This document shows positions 9,619-18,677 of a DNA stretch of 64,000 nucleotides, one piece after another. Each line of letters begins with the position of its first letter. The first letter of the stretch is position 1. The notes beneath the pieces were generated by a model. That model did no database searches. It was not told where the DNA came from and worked only from the letters and a program-made list of their open reading frames with translations. The position numbers and the translations under genes were made by a program. This DNA is from Bacteroidota bacterium (GTDB lineage: Bacteria > Bacteroidota > Bacteroidia > Palsa-965): positions 1-64,000 of the forward strand of contig VBWE01000020.1 of assembly GCA_006218065.1 (NCBI GenBank), given 5' to 3'.

Positions 9619-10503
9619 CTATTTCTTTTTTGTCACCAACCACACTCCGGCTAAAATCACACCGATGAAAACGAGATGCCATACGCTCACCGGTTCATCA
9701 TCGATCACGCCCCAGCCCAATGCCACGATCGGGATCGCGTACGTAACCGATGCGGCGAAAAGCGTACCGGCCTGTTTGATCAGCAGGTTGTAAACCATTA
9801 CGGACAATGCCGTGCCGAAAACAGCAAGTATAGTCGTGTAGCCCAGTGATGCCCAGGCCTGGCCGAGACTCATCCGGCTTACGAAATCGGTGGTGAAAAG
9901 ATAAATTCCTGCCGGCGGACCGATAAACAGCAAAGCCCAGACGGTTGCCGTAACCGAATTGATCCCGCCCAGTTTCGATTTGATGATGTTTACGCTCAGT
10001 CCGTAAAAAAGTGTAGCGATCACCACCAGCCCGGCGTACCAGAGGTGCGTGTTTTTCCCGTCATCTTCTCCCGACAAAACCAAACCCACCGCGCCGCCCA
10101 GCCCGATCAGCAAACCCAGCGCCTGCAGCCAGCCCGCGCGGTTCCCGAAAATCAAAAGACCGGTTACCAAAGTGAAGATCGGCGTGAGCGAATTCAGGAT
10201 ACCGGTGAGTGAACTGCTGATCCCGGTTTCGGCGGCGGTGAACAGGAATGCAGGAATAAGATTTCCGCAAACGCCCATGCCGAGATACCCTTTCCAGTGT
10301 GCGGCGAATTCTTTTTTTACGTGCCTGAATGTAAACGGCAGTATAAAAAGAAAAGCGATGAAAATCCGCAGGGCCGCCACCTGGTCGCTGCTGAATACGT
10401 CCATGCCGCGTTTCATGAGGATGAACGAACTTCCCCAGGTAACCGCAAGCGCGATAAAAATTACCCAGTGCAGTACGGTGATATTGCTTTTCGGCGTGGT
10501 CAT
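9619..10503 (-). CDS. EamA/DMT family transporter
   Basis: About 10 TM segments; AVTWGSSFILMKRGMD; likely start at 10503 (MTTPKSNITVLHW). Confidence 0.85.
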   Translation of the reverse strand: MTTPKSNITVLHWVIFIALAVTWGSSFILMKRGMDVFSSDQVAALRIFIAFLFILPFTFRHVKKEFAAHWKGYLGMGVCGNLIPAFLFTAAETGISSSLTGILNSLTPIFTLVTGLLIFGNRAGWLQALGLLIGLGGAVGLVLSGEDDGKNTHLWYAGLVVIATLFYGLSVNIIKSKLGGINSVTATVWALLFIGPPAGIYLFTTDFVSRMSLGQAWASLGYTTILAVFGTALSVMVYNLLIKQAGTLFAASVTYAIPIVALGWGVIDDEPVSVWHLVFIGVILAGVWLVTKKK

Positions 10504-10630
10504 GCGGGCACAAAGATACGTGCGGAGCCGTGTTAAAAATGGTAATTTTGAAAAGTACCTGGAATTGTATAAAACTCCGGCGTGTACCGGTTGCAAAACC
10601 AGGGACGGTTTGTGCCGGAGTGATTCGTTC

Positions 10631-10745
10631 CCGGTTTACCGTTTTCGGTTTACCGTTTACAGTTTTGATTTGGTTAAATGGGAGTGCGCGGATATTGCCG
10701 ACTTCTATCTAATACCAAAACTGCAAACTGAAAACGGTAAACCGG
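10631..10745. repeat. Intergenic inverted repeat made of ggtttaccg / cagtttg words
   Basis: Left ccggtttaccgttttc...cagttttg, right caaaactgcaaactgaaaacggtaaaccgg. Confidence 0.7.
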
Positions 10746-10820
10746 AAAGGAATCCATTCCGACGTATAAAGATGCTTTCGTGTAAAACAGTCTCCGGAGG
10801 AATTTAAACAATCTATAAAT

Positions 10821-12233
10821 ATGCCGAACTACCCGATTTACGCCGGCGGAAAATTTGTAACCACTTCGCAGAAACTCGAAGTGATCAATCCTTTTTCAGG
10901 AAAGAAATTTGCGGAAACGTATCTCGCCGGTGAAGCGGAGTACGAAGCTGCGGTGCAGGCTGCGCTTGGCGTCCGTGAAGAGATGAAACAGCTCCCGGCG
11001 TACCGGCGTTATGAAATACTGGGCGCCGTTTCAACAGCCATCAGCGACCGGCGCGGGCAACTGGCCATCATTCTTGCCATGGAATCGGGAAAACCGCTCC
11101 GGCTCGCGCAGGCGGAAATCGACCGGGCGGCGCAGACTTTCCGCGTGGCGGCGGAAGAATCGAAACGATTACCGAAAGAATATATTTCCCTCGACTGGAC
11201 ACCGGCCGGTGAAAAGCGCGAGGGTATCGTAAAATATTTCCCGGTGGGCGCGGTCGCCGGAATTTCGCCGTTCAATTTCCCGATGAACCTCGCCGTACAC
11301 AAAATCGCGCCGGCCATCGCGGCGGGTTGCCCGATCTTGCTGAAACCGGCTTCGTCCACGCCGCTGTCCACGCTCGAACTCGCGAAAATGATCGACCTCA
11401 CCGGCCTGCCCAAAGGCGCGCTTTCCGTACTGCCGATGACGCGGACGATGGGCAACAAACTGGTTACGGACGAACGTTTCCGCCTGCTCAGTTTTACCGG
11501 CTCGCCGGAAGTGGGCTGGGAGATGAAAAAGAATGCCGGGAAAAAGAAAGTCGTGCTCGAACTGGGCGGGAATGCCGGCGTAATCGTCATGCCTTCGGCA
11601 AGTATCAGCTCCGCGCTGGAAAAATCACTGGCCGGTGCTTTCGCGTATTCCGGGCAGATCTGCATCCATGCGCAGCGTTTCTTCGTGCACGAATCCATAT
11701 TCGATGATTTCCTGGAGAACATGACGCAGGCGGCAAAGTCGCTTCGCTACGGCGACCCCGGCGACCCGGCCACGGATGTTTCGGTGATGATCGACGAAGC
11801 GAATGCCCTGCGCGTGGAAGCCTGGGTGAACGAAGCGATTCACGCAGGCGCAAAACTATGCTGCGGCGGAAAGCGGGAAGGTTCTTTTTATCATCCCACG
11901 ATTCTCACCGGGACAAAAGCATCGATGAAAGTCTGCGCCGAAGAAATTTTCGGTCCCGTGATTACTGTCGAGCCGGTTTCTTCCATGCGCGAAGCGATTA
12001 CCCGCGTGAACGAAGGCGTTTTTGGTTTGCAGGCCGGTGTTTTTACCAACGATATCCGCGAGATGGATGAAGCGTTTGACGGGCTGGAAGTGGGCGGGAT
12101 GATTTTAAACGACGTACCGACTTTTCGCGTGGATCATATGCCGTACGGCGGTGTGAAAGATTCCGGCCTCGGGCGGGAAGGGGTGCGTTATGCGATGATG
12201 GATATGCTGGAGGCGAGGGTTTTGGTGAAGTGA
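10821..12233 (+). CDS. Aldehyde dehydrogenase family protein
   Basis: GISPFNFPMNLAVHKIAPAIAAGCP, LELGGNAGVIV, FAYSGQICIHAQRFFVH catalytic Cys, EEIFGPV. Confidence 0.92.
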   Translation: MPNYPIYAGGKFVTTSQKLEVINPFSGKKFAETYLAGEAEYEAAVQAALGVREEMKQLPAYRRYEILGAVSTAISDRRGQLAIILAMESGKPLRLAQAEIDRAAQTFRVAAEESKRLPKEYISLDWTPAGEKREGIVKYFPVGAVAGISPFNFPMNLAVHKIAPAIAAGCPILLKPASSTPLSTLELAKMIDLTGLPKGALSVLPMTRTMGNKLVTDERFRLLSFTGSPEVGWEMKKNAGKKKVVLELGGNAGVIVMPSASISSALEKSLAGAFAYSGQICIHAQRFFVHESIFDDFLENMTQAAKSLRYGDPGDPATDVSVMIDEANALRVEAWVNEAIHAGAKLCCGGKREGSFYHPTILTGTKASMKVCAEEIFGPVITVEPVSSMREAITRVNEGVFGLQAGVFTNDIREMDEAFDGLEVGGMILNDVPTFRVDHMPYGGVKDSGLGREGVRYAMMDMLEARVLVK

Positions 12234-12270
12234 TTTTTCCAAACACAGGAATACGCTAATATAAAACACG

Positions 12271-12349
12271 ACGTCACCCTGAGCGGCAGTCGAAGGGTGT
12301 GTACTATAGTCCCTTTTACACACCCTTCGACTGCCGCTCAGGGTGACGT
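12271..12349. repeat. Perfect 33-bp inverted repeat (ACGTCACCCTGAGCGGCAGTCGAAGGGTGTGTA), 13-nt loop
   Basis: Arms 12271-12303 and 12317-12349; left arm identical to 59918-59950; related element at 17554-17632. Confidence 0.9.
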
Positions 12350-12373
12350 ATTCTTAAATAATAGTAGTGTTAC

Positions 12374-13231
12374 TCACCCGGCATGCTGCTGCCGATACTC
12401 CACCGGCGTTTTCCCCGTTTGCTTCTTGAAAAAGCGATTGAAATACGCCGGGTCGTCGAAGCCGAGTGCGTAGGAAATTTCTTTAACCGATTGCGGGGAA
12501 AAGGAAAGCAGCCGTTTCGATTCGGTGATTACGCGGTCGTGGATCAGGCTGGAGATGGTGCGGCCGGTATGTTTTTTTACCAGCTCGTTCAGCCTTTTGG
12601 GTGTAATGCCCAGCATGGAGGCGTAGAACCCGGCTTCTTTGTTTTTAATGAAATGTTCTTCGATGATCTTGCGTAATTGCAGGATGCGCTCGTCGCCGGT
12701 CTGGCGGCTCAGGTTGTTCAGCGAAGTATGGTCGTATTCGCGGCCGCAGTACAGCAGGAAGTTTTTCAGGTAATTGCGCAGGATCGACGGGGTGCCGCTC
12801 GATTTGTATTCGTGCATCATCAGGTCGAACAATTTGTCGATATGCGCGTGCTTTTCCGGGTCGAGCTGGATCACGGGCTGCTTGGCGATATTGAAAAACA
12901 ATCCCGAGTTCAGCAGCAGTTCATTGGTTGATTCATCCTTGTCGAAAAAACTTTCGGTAAACGTTACGAGATGACCGTCGCACGAATCCACATTGGTCTG
13001 GTGCACCTGGTTGGGCGAAAGGAACCACAGCGTATTGGCCGAAAGCCCGTAGCGCATGAAGTCGATATAATGTTCACCTTCTGCTTTTTTAAACCAGATG
13101 ATTTCGTAATGCTTGTGCCTGTGCGGCGGATATTCAGCATGCTTTTCGTTGAAAAAGTTCAGCGAATAAACTGCAAACTGCCGGTTGTCGGGCAGTTCGT
13201 GGATCGGAATTTCTTTGCTTGCCTGGTTCAT
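12374..13231 (-). CDS. AraC family transcriptional regulator
   Basis: Cupin-like N-terminus (PPHRHKHYEIIWF) and C-terminal HTH SVKEISYALGFDDPAYFNRFFKKQTGKTPVEYR. Confidence 0.92.
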   Translation of the reverse strand: MNQASKEIPIHELPDNRQFAVYSLNFFNEKHAEYPPHRHKHYEIIWFKKAEGEHYIDFMRYGLSANTLWFLSPNQVHQTNVDSCDGHLVTFTESFFDKDESTNELLLNSGLFFNIAKQPVIQLDPEKHAHIDKLFDLMMHEYKSSGTPSILRNYLKNFLLYCGREYDHTSLNNLSRQTGDERILQLRKIIEEHFIKNKEAGFYASMLGITPKRLNELVKKHTGRTISSLIHDRVITESKRLLSFSPQSVKEISYALGFDDPAYFNRFFKKQTGKTPVEYRQQHAG

Positions 13232-13430
13232 CAGATTTTGTTGACGTGGTGGAATTCAAAACTGATATACGGTAGCTTCCCGCAAAAGGTTCGGGGTTGC
13301 AAGATAAGAATAGTACGGGTTGCACAATCCGGAAAATTCGTGGCAGTTATTTACTTTTTGCACAATAAATAAGCTGGTTTTTCCGGGTTTGGGTAATGTC
13401 TGTATAATTCTTCACCGCAGGGCGGGGAAT

Positions 13431-13562
13431 GACCACACCTCTTTCCTCTCCGAAGGAGAGGATGCTGGAATACATAAGTGACGTTCCTTTCATTTTAACG
13501 AAAGGAACGTCACTTTAAAGTGTAACGCCATCCTCTCCTTCGGAGAGGAAAGAGGTGTGGTC
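13431..13562. repeat. Nested palindrome: outer 33-bp and inner 16-bp perfect arms
   Basis: Outer gaccacacctctttcctctccgaaggagaggat (13431-13463) / its reverse complement (13530-13562); inner aagtgacgttcctttc (13476-13491) / gaaaggaacgtcactt (13500-13515). Confidence 0.9.
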
Positions 13563-13595
13563 AGTTTAAAAGGCGCAGCGGTGAAGTTTTTGTAC

Positions 13596-14567
13596 CTACT
13601 GAAAAACCTGCACGAAGCCGCCCTGCCGGTAGCTTTTCCCCGTATTGTCCAGCACGTCGATATGATAAAAATATACGCCGTCGCTCACCGGTTTTCCATC
13701 TTCACCGGTTCCGTTCCAGGCGGGCGGGTTGGCGTTGATCTTTTTTACGATGGCTCCCCAGCGGTTGTATACCGTCATCCGGTATTCACGCATGGAATCG
13801 AGCGGGGGAGGAGCGAGCAGGTCGTTCAGCCCGTCGCCGTTCGGGGTGATGATATTCGGCATCCACAAACTGGTAAAGCCTATGGAATCGAGCGCCGCGT
13901 CATCCATGTAATAATAGCTGTCGTTGCGCGAGCCGCTGCCGGTATTGATGGTAACGGTTTGCGCGTCTTTCGGAAAATGACCGATGACCAGGTGATCTTC
14001 GCCGCCCGTGGCTGTATAAAAACCTTCCACGTAAGTCCAGCCGTTTTTATCCGTGAGCGGAAGCTGTCCCGGCGAATTCAGCAGCGCGTCCGGCATGCTG
14101 CCCGTAAGATCGTAGCAGGCGGTAGTATCGCTCACATAACGATTGTAAAAATGAACGCCGAACTGGGAAACACCGTACCGGCAATCGTCCGCAAGACTCA
14201 GGTACATCGAAAAACGGTATTTCACTCCGGCTCTCATCGGATGGATGAGCAGCACCTGCAGGAATTCGCGGAAATCCGTCGCATTATCATTCCAGGCCAT
14301 AAAGCCCGCTTTCCCGAGTCCCGTGTGCGGCGCCTGTGATCCCGCGAAACTGTTAAACCCGCAGTCGTGCAAAAAATCCGCCGACCAGCAGGCCCGGCGC
14401 CAGGGCGGACTGTACTGCAGGAGGTCCGGTCCCCAGTAAAATGAATTGTTCAGGCTCGCGGGACAGGATATCACCGATTCAAAACTGCCGTTGGGAATAA
14501 GATTCTGCGCGCCTGCCTGCCCGCCCGAAAGCAGGAAAAAGAAAAGATATGCGAACGCTTTTTTCAT
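13596..14567 (-). CDS. Secreted protein with T9SS type B (gliding motility-associated) sorting domain
   Basis: Signal peptide; C-terminus PNIITPNGDGLNDLL...MTVYNRWGAIV...WNGTGEDGKPVSDGVYFYHIDV. Confidence 0.88.
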   Translation of the reverse strand: MKKAFAYLFFFLLSGGQAGAQNLIPNGSFESVISCPASLNNSFYWGPDLLQYSPPWRRACWSADFLHDCGFNSFAGSQAPHTGLGKAGFMAWNDNATDFREFLQVLLIHPMRAGVKYRFSMYLSLADDCRYGVSQFGVHFYNRYVSDTTACYDLTGSMPDALLNSPGQLPLTDKNGWTYVEGFYTATGGEDHLVIGHFPKDAQTVTINTGSGSRNDSYYYMDDAALDSIGFTSLWMPNIITPNGDGLNDLLAPPPLDSMREYRMTVYNRWGAIVKKINANPPAWNGTGEDGKPVSDGVYFYHIDVLDNTGKSYRQGGFVQVFQ

Positions 14568-14682
14568 GTTGCTTTAAATAATCCTCCCGGTTGAATCAAT
14601 TCGGTTGTTTATGGCTTCTGCCACGAAGGCACTAAGGCACGAAGAATCACAAAGAGTATTGTTGAACTGAGCTGTCATTTTT

Positions 14683-15468
14683 TTACCAGCCTGTTGCAAA
14701 AAGATTCATCGCGCCTTTGATTCCGCATTTCTGGTACTGGTTGTATGCTTCCGCGGCGCGTTTGCGGATGCTTTGCCCGTCTTCTTTCAGTATCCATCCG
14801 TCCACGGCGGCTTTCAGCGTATAGGCTTCCGGCGCCATCAGTCCCGTGGTCCAGAGCAGCGGGTTTGCTCCCGCCAATTTCACGGCTTCCCGATAATACG
14901 AACGACTGACGCAGGCGAGGATGATCACGTCTTTTTTTATGCCGCCTTTGTTCTTCGGCGGATTGTCGATCGAAAAATCCATCAGCCCGTCGTGCCCTAC
15001 GTAGCAAACCAGCTGCGCATCGCCGAGGTTGATCAGTTTTTTCCCGGAAGTAAGATTGACGGAAAGCGTATCGGTGCAGTTGCCGGAAGCATTGTCGAGA
15101 AATTTTTCCGTGCACTGGCGGATGCGCGCGCCGCGGAAAGCATCGGCGACGAGAATTACATCGTAGCGGCGGTGTTTGAATACGCAGCGTTCGAGTACGT
15201 TGGGCGCAGCGTTTTTTACCGTGGCTACTTTCTGCCAGTCGCCGGCATTCGTGAAAAAAGTCCGCACGCCGTACCCGCAGCCCCAGTAAAGATTCTGGTT
15301 CGGATCGTTTCCGTTGCCGATCTTTTTCGGAACAGGCACGATTCCCTGGCTGTCGTTATCGCAGAGCGCTACGCATACGTGTATGATTCTCGTTTGCGCC
15401 TGTGCGGTGATGCACAGCAGGACGAGCAGTACCGAAAGGAAAATGCGGGGTTGTTTCCGGTTTGACAT
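14683..15468 (-). CDS. Secreted hypothetical protein, candidate clan CD (caspase/separase-like) cysteine peptidase fold
   Basis: Signal peptide MSNRKQPRIFLSVLLVLLCITAQAQ; hydrophobic-His block LVCYVGHDG and hydrophobic-Ala-Cys block DVIILACVS. Confidence 0.6.
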   Translation of the reverse strand: MSNRKQPRIFLSVLLVLLCITAQAQTRIIHVCVALCDNDSQGIVPVPKKIGNGNDPNQNLYWGCGYGVRTFFTNAGDWQKVATVKNAAPNVLERCVFKHRRYDVILVADAFRGARIRQCTEKFLDNASGNCTDTLSVNLTSGKKLINLGDAQLVCYVGHDGLMDFSIDNPPKNKGGIKKDVIILACVSRSYYREAVKLAGANPLLWTTGLMAPEAYTLKAAVDGWILKEDGQSIRKRAAEAYNQYQKCGIKGAMNLFATGW

Positions 15469-15488
15469 GGAATGCAGGTTTTTGACAG

Positions 15489-15521
15489 AACTCGTTTCAA
15501 AATGAGATTTTGAAATGAGTT
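15489..15521. promoter_or_regulatory. 15-bp inverted repeat in divergent promoter region (candidate operator)
   Basis: aactcgtttcaaaat-gag-attttgaaatgagtt, one mismatch, between divergent genes starting at 15468 (-) and 15565 (+). Confidence 0.4.
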
Positions 15522-15564
15522 CTAAGTACATTTGCGGGGATGTTCTACCAAAAATAAGGAAAGA

Positions 15565-15876
15565 ATGGGTAAGGGGCAACTTCGTCAGTATTCGATTCTT
15601 TTCCTCGTATTATCGGCATGTTTGCAGGTTTTCAACCGGCTGCTGCTTTCGCTGCATCTTTTCGGCACCGGGCAGCGGGCCTGGCTGGCGCTGCTGCTTG
15701 TCCTGGCATCGCTGGTGATGGGCTGGCTGGCGTTGCAGACTTACCGGAAAGCTTCTCCCACGGGTTCCAATCTCGGCTGCATATATCTTGCGGTACTCGT
15801 ACTGAACATTGTGGCCGGGGTTATTTTCCTGTTCGTCACACTGGCCTATTTCTTCAATTACATCACATCGTCGTGA
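15565..15876 (+). CDS. Hypothetical small membrane protein
   Basis: MGKGQLRQYSILFLVLSACLQVF..., three TM segments; overlaps the next gene by 4 bp. Confidence 0.6.
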   Translation: MGKGQLRQYSILFLVLSACLQVFNRLLLSLHLFGTGQRAWLALLLVLASLVMGWLALQTYRKASPTGSNLGCIYLAVLVLNIVAGVIFLFVTLAYFFNYITSS

Positions 15877-16568
15877 ACCCCGAACCGTTCAAAGCGCCTG
15901 TTTTCCGGCGACTGCTCAGTTATTTCACGCCGCAGCTCATCGAATCGCGCGCGGGTAAAATAAGCGGACAACTGGAAGTCAGTCTCGAAAACGGCCGGCT
16001 GGTGCTGAACGGGGAAAAAGTAAATTACTCGTACGGCGCGCTGCACAAAGTTTTCCAGCTCGCGTTCAGCGCTTCCGGCGTGGCTTCGCGGAAAACGGAA
16101 ACGGCGCTTGTGCTCGGCTTCGGCACGGGCAGCGTGGCAGCCATCCTGCACGATGAGCTGAAAAAAAATACCCGGATCACGGCCGTTGAAAATGATCCCG
16201 AAATAATCGATATCGGAAAAAAATATTTCAACATTTCGCGGTTTCCCGGACTGCGCGTGGAACTGGCTGCTGCGGCGGATTTCGTTTCATCATGCCGCGA
16301 TACGTTTGATCTTATTGTGGTGGATGTTTTCGTGGAAGACCGCGTGCCTGCAAGCTGCACCGGTGAAGTTTTCCTTGCCCATCTGCATAAACTGCTTCAT
16401 CCGAAAGGCATCCTGTTTTTCAATTTTATCCTGGCGGAAGAAACGCAGCAGCAGTACGATGATTTCAAAAAGAATTTCGAAAAAGAATTTCCCGAAGGAG
16501 AAGAACTGAAATTTTTCATCGGCGACGCGGATAACCGTGTTTTTATCAGCAAGAAGCGGCGGCAATAA
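15873..16568 (+). CDS. Spermidine synthase-like / SAM-dependent methyltransferase
   Basis: ALVLGFGTGSVAAILHDEL...ITAVENDPEIIDIGKKYF...FDLIVVDVFVEDRVP; likely GTG start at 15873. Confidence 0.75.
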   Translation: MNPEPFKAPVFRRLLSYFTPQLIESRAGKISGQLEVSLENGRLVLNGEKVNYSYGALHKVFQLAFSASGVASRKTETALVLGFGTGSVAAILHDELKKNTRITAVENDPEIIDIGKKYFNISRFPGLRVELAAAADFVSSCRDTFDLIVVDVFVEDRVPASCTGEVFLAHLHKLLHPKGILFFNFILAEETQQQYDDFKKNFEKEFPEGEELKFFIGDADNRVFISKKRRQ

Positions 16569-16587
16569 ATTTCCCGGGAATAAAACA

Positions 16588-16642
16588 ACCACAGGGCACC
16601 ACGGAGTCTCTGTGATTCTCCGTGTTCTCCGTACCCTGTGGT
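16588..16642. repeat. Intergenic hairpin (ACCACAGGGCACCACGGAG ... CTCCGTACCCTGTGGT)
   Basis: Inverted arms directly upstream of the promoter at 16647. Confidence 0.7.
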
Positions 16643-16646
16643 ATAG

Positions 16647-16678
16647 TTTGAAGCGGGCACCTAAGCTCCCTATCTTTG
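16647..16678 (+). promoter_or_regulatory. Bacteroidota-type promoter TTTG-N20-TATCTTTG
   Basis: TTTG 16647-16650, TATCTTTG 16671-16678, 4 nt before the GTG start at 16683. Confidence 0.7.
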
Positions 16679-16682
16679 CCGG

Positions 16683-17459
16683 GTGAAACTGTTTTGGTAT
16701 TTCCTGGTTCTCGTTTTATTTGCCGGGTGCGGACAATCGCCCGTTCCGCCGAAACCGGTGGATATATCCCGCAGGGCCGATACTATAACGGCACAGGATA
16801 CCCTGGTAAAACAGGATAGCATACACGCCGTTGTTTCAAAAGACAGCCTGGATACTTTGTCGCTGCAACTTTTGAAAGCCGGACTGGTGGATGTGCAAAG
16901 TCTCGATTCCGGTATCCGCGTCGATCTGCGGTATTCCACAACGGATAATTTTTTAGGCATCGATGTTTATGGTGATTTCAACCGTTGTTTTCTGCAGGCG
17001 GATGTTGCGGAAAAGCTGGTACATGCGCAGCGCATCCTGAGAAAAAAATATCCATATTACAACCTGGTTGTTTACGATGCAGTTCGCCCGCTCCACATCC
17101 AGCGGATGATGTGGGATACGCTGAAACTTCCGCCGGGCGAAAAACAGAAATACCTGTCGAACCCCGCCAACGGCTCGCTGCACAACTACGGCGCAGCCGT
17201 GGACCTGAGCATCATCAATGATTCCGGCTTTGAGCTCGACATGGGTACGCCTTTCGATTTTTTCGGGGAGATGGCGCACCCGCAGCGGGAAAACGCATTG
17301 CTGGAAGAAGGAAAATTATCACGCCGCCAGGTAGCGAACCGCGAAATTCTGCGCGGGGTGATGCGCGAGGCGGGTTTCTTTAATATTCAAACGGAGTGGT
17401 GGCATTTTAACTCGTGCAGGAGGGAAGAAGCGAAATTGAAATATGCGTTGGTGGAATAA
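16683..17459 (+). CDS. ddpX: D-alanyl-D-alanine dipeptidase (M15D, VanX/DdpX-like), lipoprotein
   Basis: Lipobox LFAGC; SLHNYGAAVDLSIINDSGFELDMGTPFD; EWWHF. Confidence 0.85.
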   Translation: MKLFWYFLVLVLFAGCGQSPVPPKPVDISRRADTITAQDTLVKQDSIHAVVSKDSLDTLSLQLLKAGLVDVQSLDSGIRVDLRYSTTDNFLGIDVYGDFNRCFLQADVAEKLVHAQRILRKKYPYYNLVVYDAVRPLHIQRMMWDTLKLPPGEKQKYLSNPANGSLHNYGAAVDLSIINDSGFELDMGTPFDFFGEMAHPQRENALLEEGKLSRRQVANREILRGVMREAGFFNIQTEWWHFNSCRREEAKLKYALVE

Positions 17460-17474
17460 TGAAGTCGCTGTTTC

Positions 17475-17520
17475 CAAAGAGGCAAAGGGCAAAAGCAAAG
17501 GGCAAAAAGTCAAAAGCAAA
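17475..17520. repeat. A-rich iterated word repeat (gcaaagggcaaaagcaaagggcaaaaagtcaaaagcaaa)
   Basis: Same words recur at 57533-57577 and inverted at 57697-57730. Confidence 0.6.
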
Positions 17521-17553
17521 TACTTTCCTTTTACTGAAACAATAACAACAATA

Positions 17554-17632
17554 ACGTCACACTGAGCGGAGACGAAGTGTGTGTAACGTGGTCTGTTTTA
17601 CACACACACTTCGTCTCCGCTCAGTGTGACGT
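17554..17632. repeat. Long inverted repeat (ACGTCACACTGAGCGGAGACGAAGTGTGTGT)
   Basis: About 30-bp arms; variant of the elements at 12271 and 59918, with compensatory differences in both arms. Confidence 0.85.
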
Positions 17633-17714
17633 CGTGTTATTTGTTTTTTGATTGAGAAAGTGTATTCCTAGAGTACACGGAACATCTGCTGGAATAAGAT
17701 CGCTGAGGAATGAT

Positions 17715-18677
17715 CTAGAAAAGATTGAACTTCTGCCGCTGAAAATCCTCGTAATTCCTGTAGCCGTTTTTCCCGTTGCCGTTAAAATCCTGCTTGTAGC
17801 CCAGGGTGATTTCATGCGAACCGCTGTTGTATTTGCGGAGCTTCGAAATCGTGAGGTCATACGAGTAGATCACCTGGAATTTTTTCAGGAAAACCATACC
17901 GGCCTGCAGGGCCACAGCGTCCTTGAGCCGCCACACCGGGCCTACGAGGAATTTTTCGCGGATATGCACGCGCAGGTTGTAATCGATGGTCATCGGTGCA
18001 CCGACGACGTAATTCACCATCAGGTTGTTTTCCCAAATGAAATCGGGGTGGTAGTTGAAATTATAACCTACGTTGAAATAGTAATGCTGCTTGTATTTCA
18101 CCGTCGCCTTTTTCAGCGTATCGCTCAGGTAAAATTCAACTTTCGAATCGGCGATGTTGAGCACGCCCAGTCCGAAATGAAAACGGTCGTTATAAAGCAG
18201 CACGCCGCCGGTCATGTTTTTCATTTTCTCTTTTTCCGAAAGTGCGCGGTCGATGGCCGGGTCGTGCGAATTGTGAATGGTTACGCGCGTGGCATCAAAG
18301 GTGTAGCTGATAAAATTTATACCGATGCCCGCCGACAATTCCACGTCGGGAAAACGGAGATGGTATGCGGCCATGAACCCGTACGTAAACCGTTTGGTCG
18401 GACCGGTTTCATCCGTGGAGACCATGCCGCCGGCGCCCAGCTTGCCTTTGAGAAAACGGCTGTGCAAAGCGGTTGTTTTTGTTTCCGGTGCATCCGTAAA
18501 GCCCGACCATTGTTTCCGGTAGTTCAGCCTGAAGTCGATATTGGTTTTTGTTCCCGTGTATGCCGGGTTGATCAGGAAAAACTGGGAAGGATATTGCGTA
18601 TAGCCCGGCAATTGCTGCGCCTGCGAAGCGAAACCGCCCAGCGCGAAAAAACAACCGATGGCTAATGTTTTTTTCAT
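17715..18677 (-). CDS. PorP/SprF family T9SS membrane protein
   Basis: QQLPGYTQYPSQFFLINPAYTGTKTNIDFRLNYRKQWSGFTDAPETKTTALHS is the family signature. Confidence 0.92.
   Translation of the reverse strand: MKKTLAIGCFFALGGFASQAQQLPGYTQYPSQFFLINPAYTGTKTNIDFRLNYRKQWSGFTDAPETKTTALHSRFLKGKLGAGGMVSTDETGPTKRFTYGFMAAYHLRFPDVELSAGIGINFISYTFDATRVTIHNSHDPAIDRALSEKEKMKNMTGGVLLYNDRFHFGLGVLNIADSKVEFYLSDTLKKATVKYKQHYYFNVGYNFNYHPDFIWENNLMVNYVVGAPMTIDYNLRVHIREKFLVGPVWRLKDAVALQAGMVFLKKFQVIYSYDLTISKLRKYNSGSHEITLGYKQDFNGNGKNGYRNYEDFQRQKFNLF

Noticed and set aside
10793-10821. ggagg upstream of aldehyde dehydrogenase as a strong Shine-Dalgarno
   Set aside because: Too far from the ATG (about 18 nt) and SD use is weak in Bacteroidota.
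14612-14650. ccacgaaggcactaaggcacgaag word repeat as a full inverted element
   Set aside because: Only one arm is visible; recorded as a possible relic, not a hairpin.
17652-18665. 337-aa plus-strand ORF
   Set aside because: Antisense to PorP/SprF, starts inside an intergenic region, no family signal.
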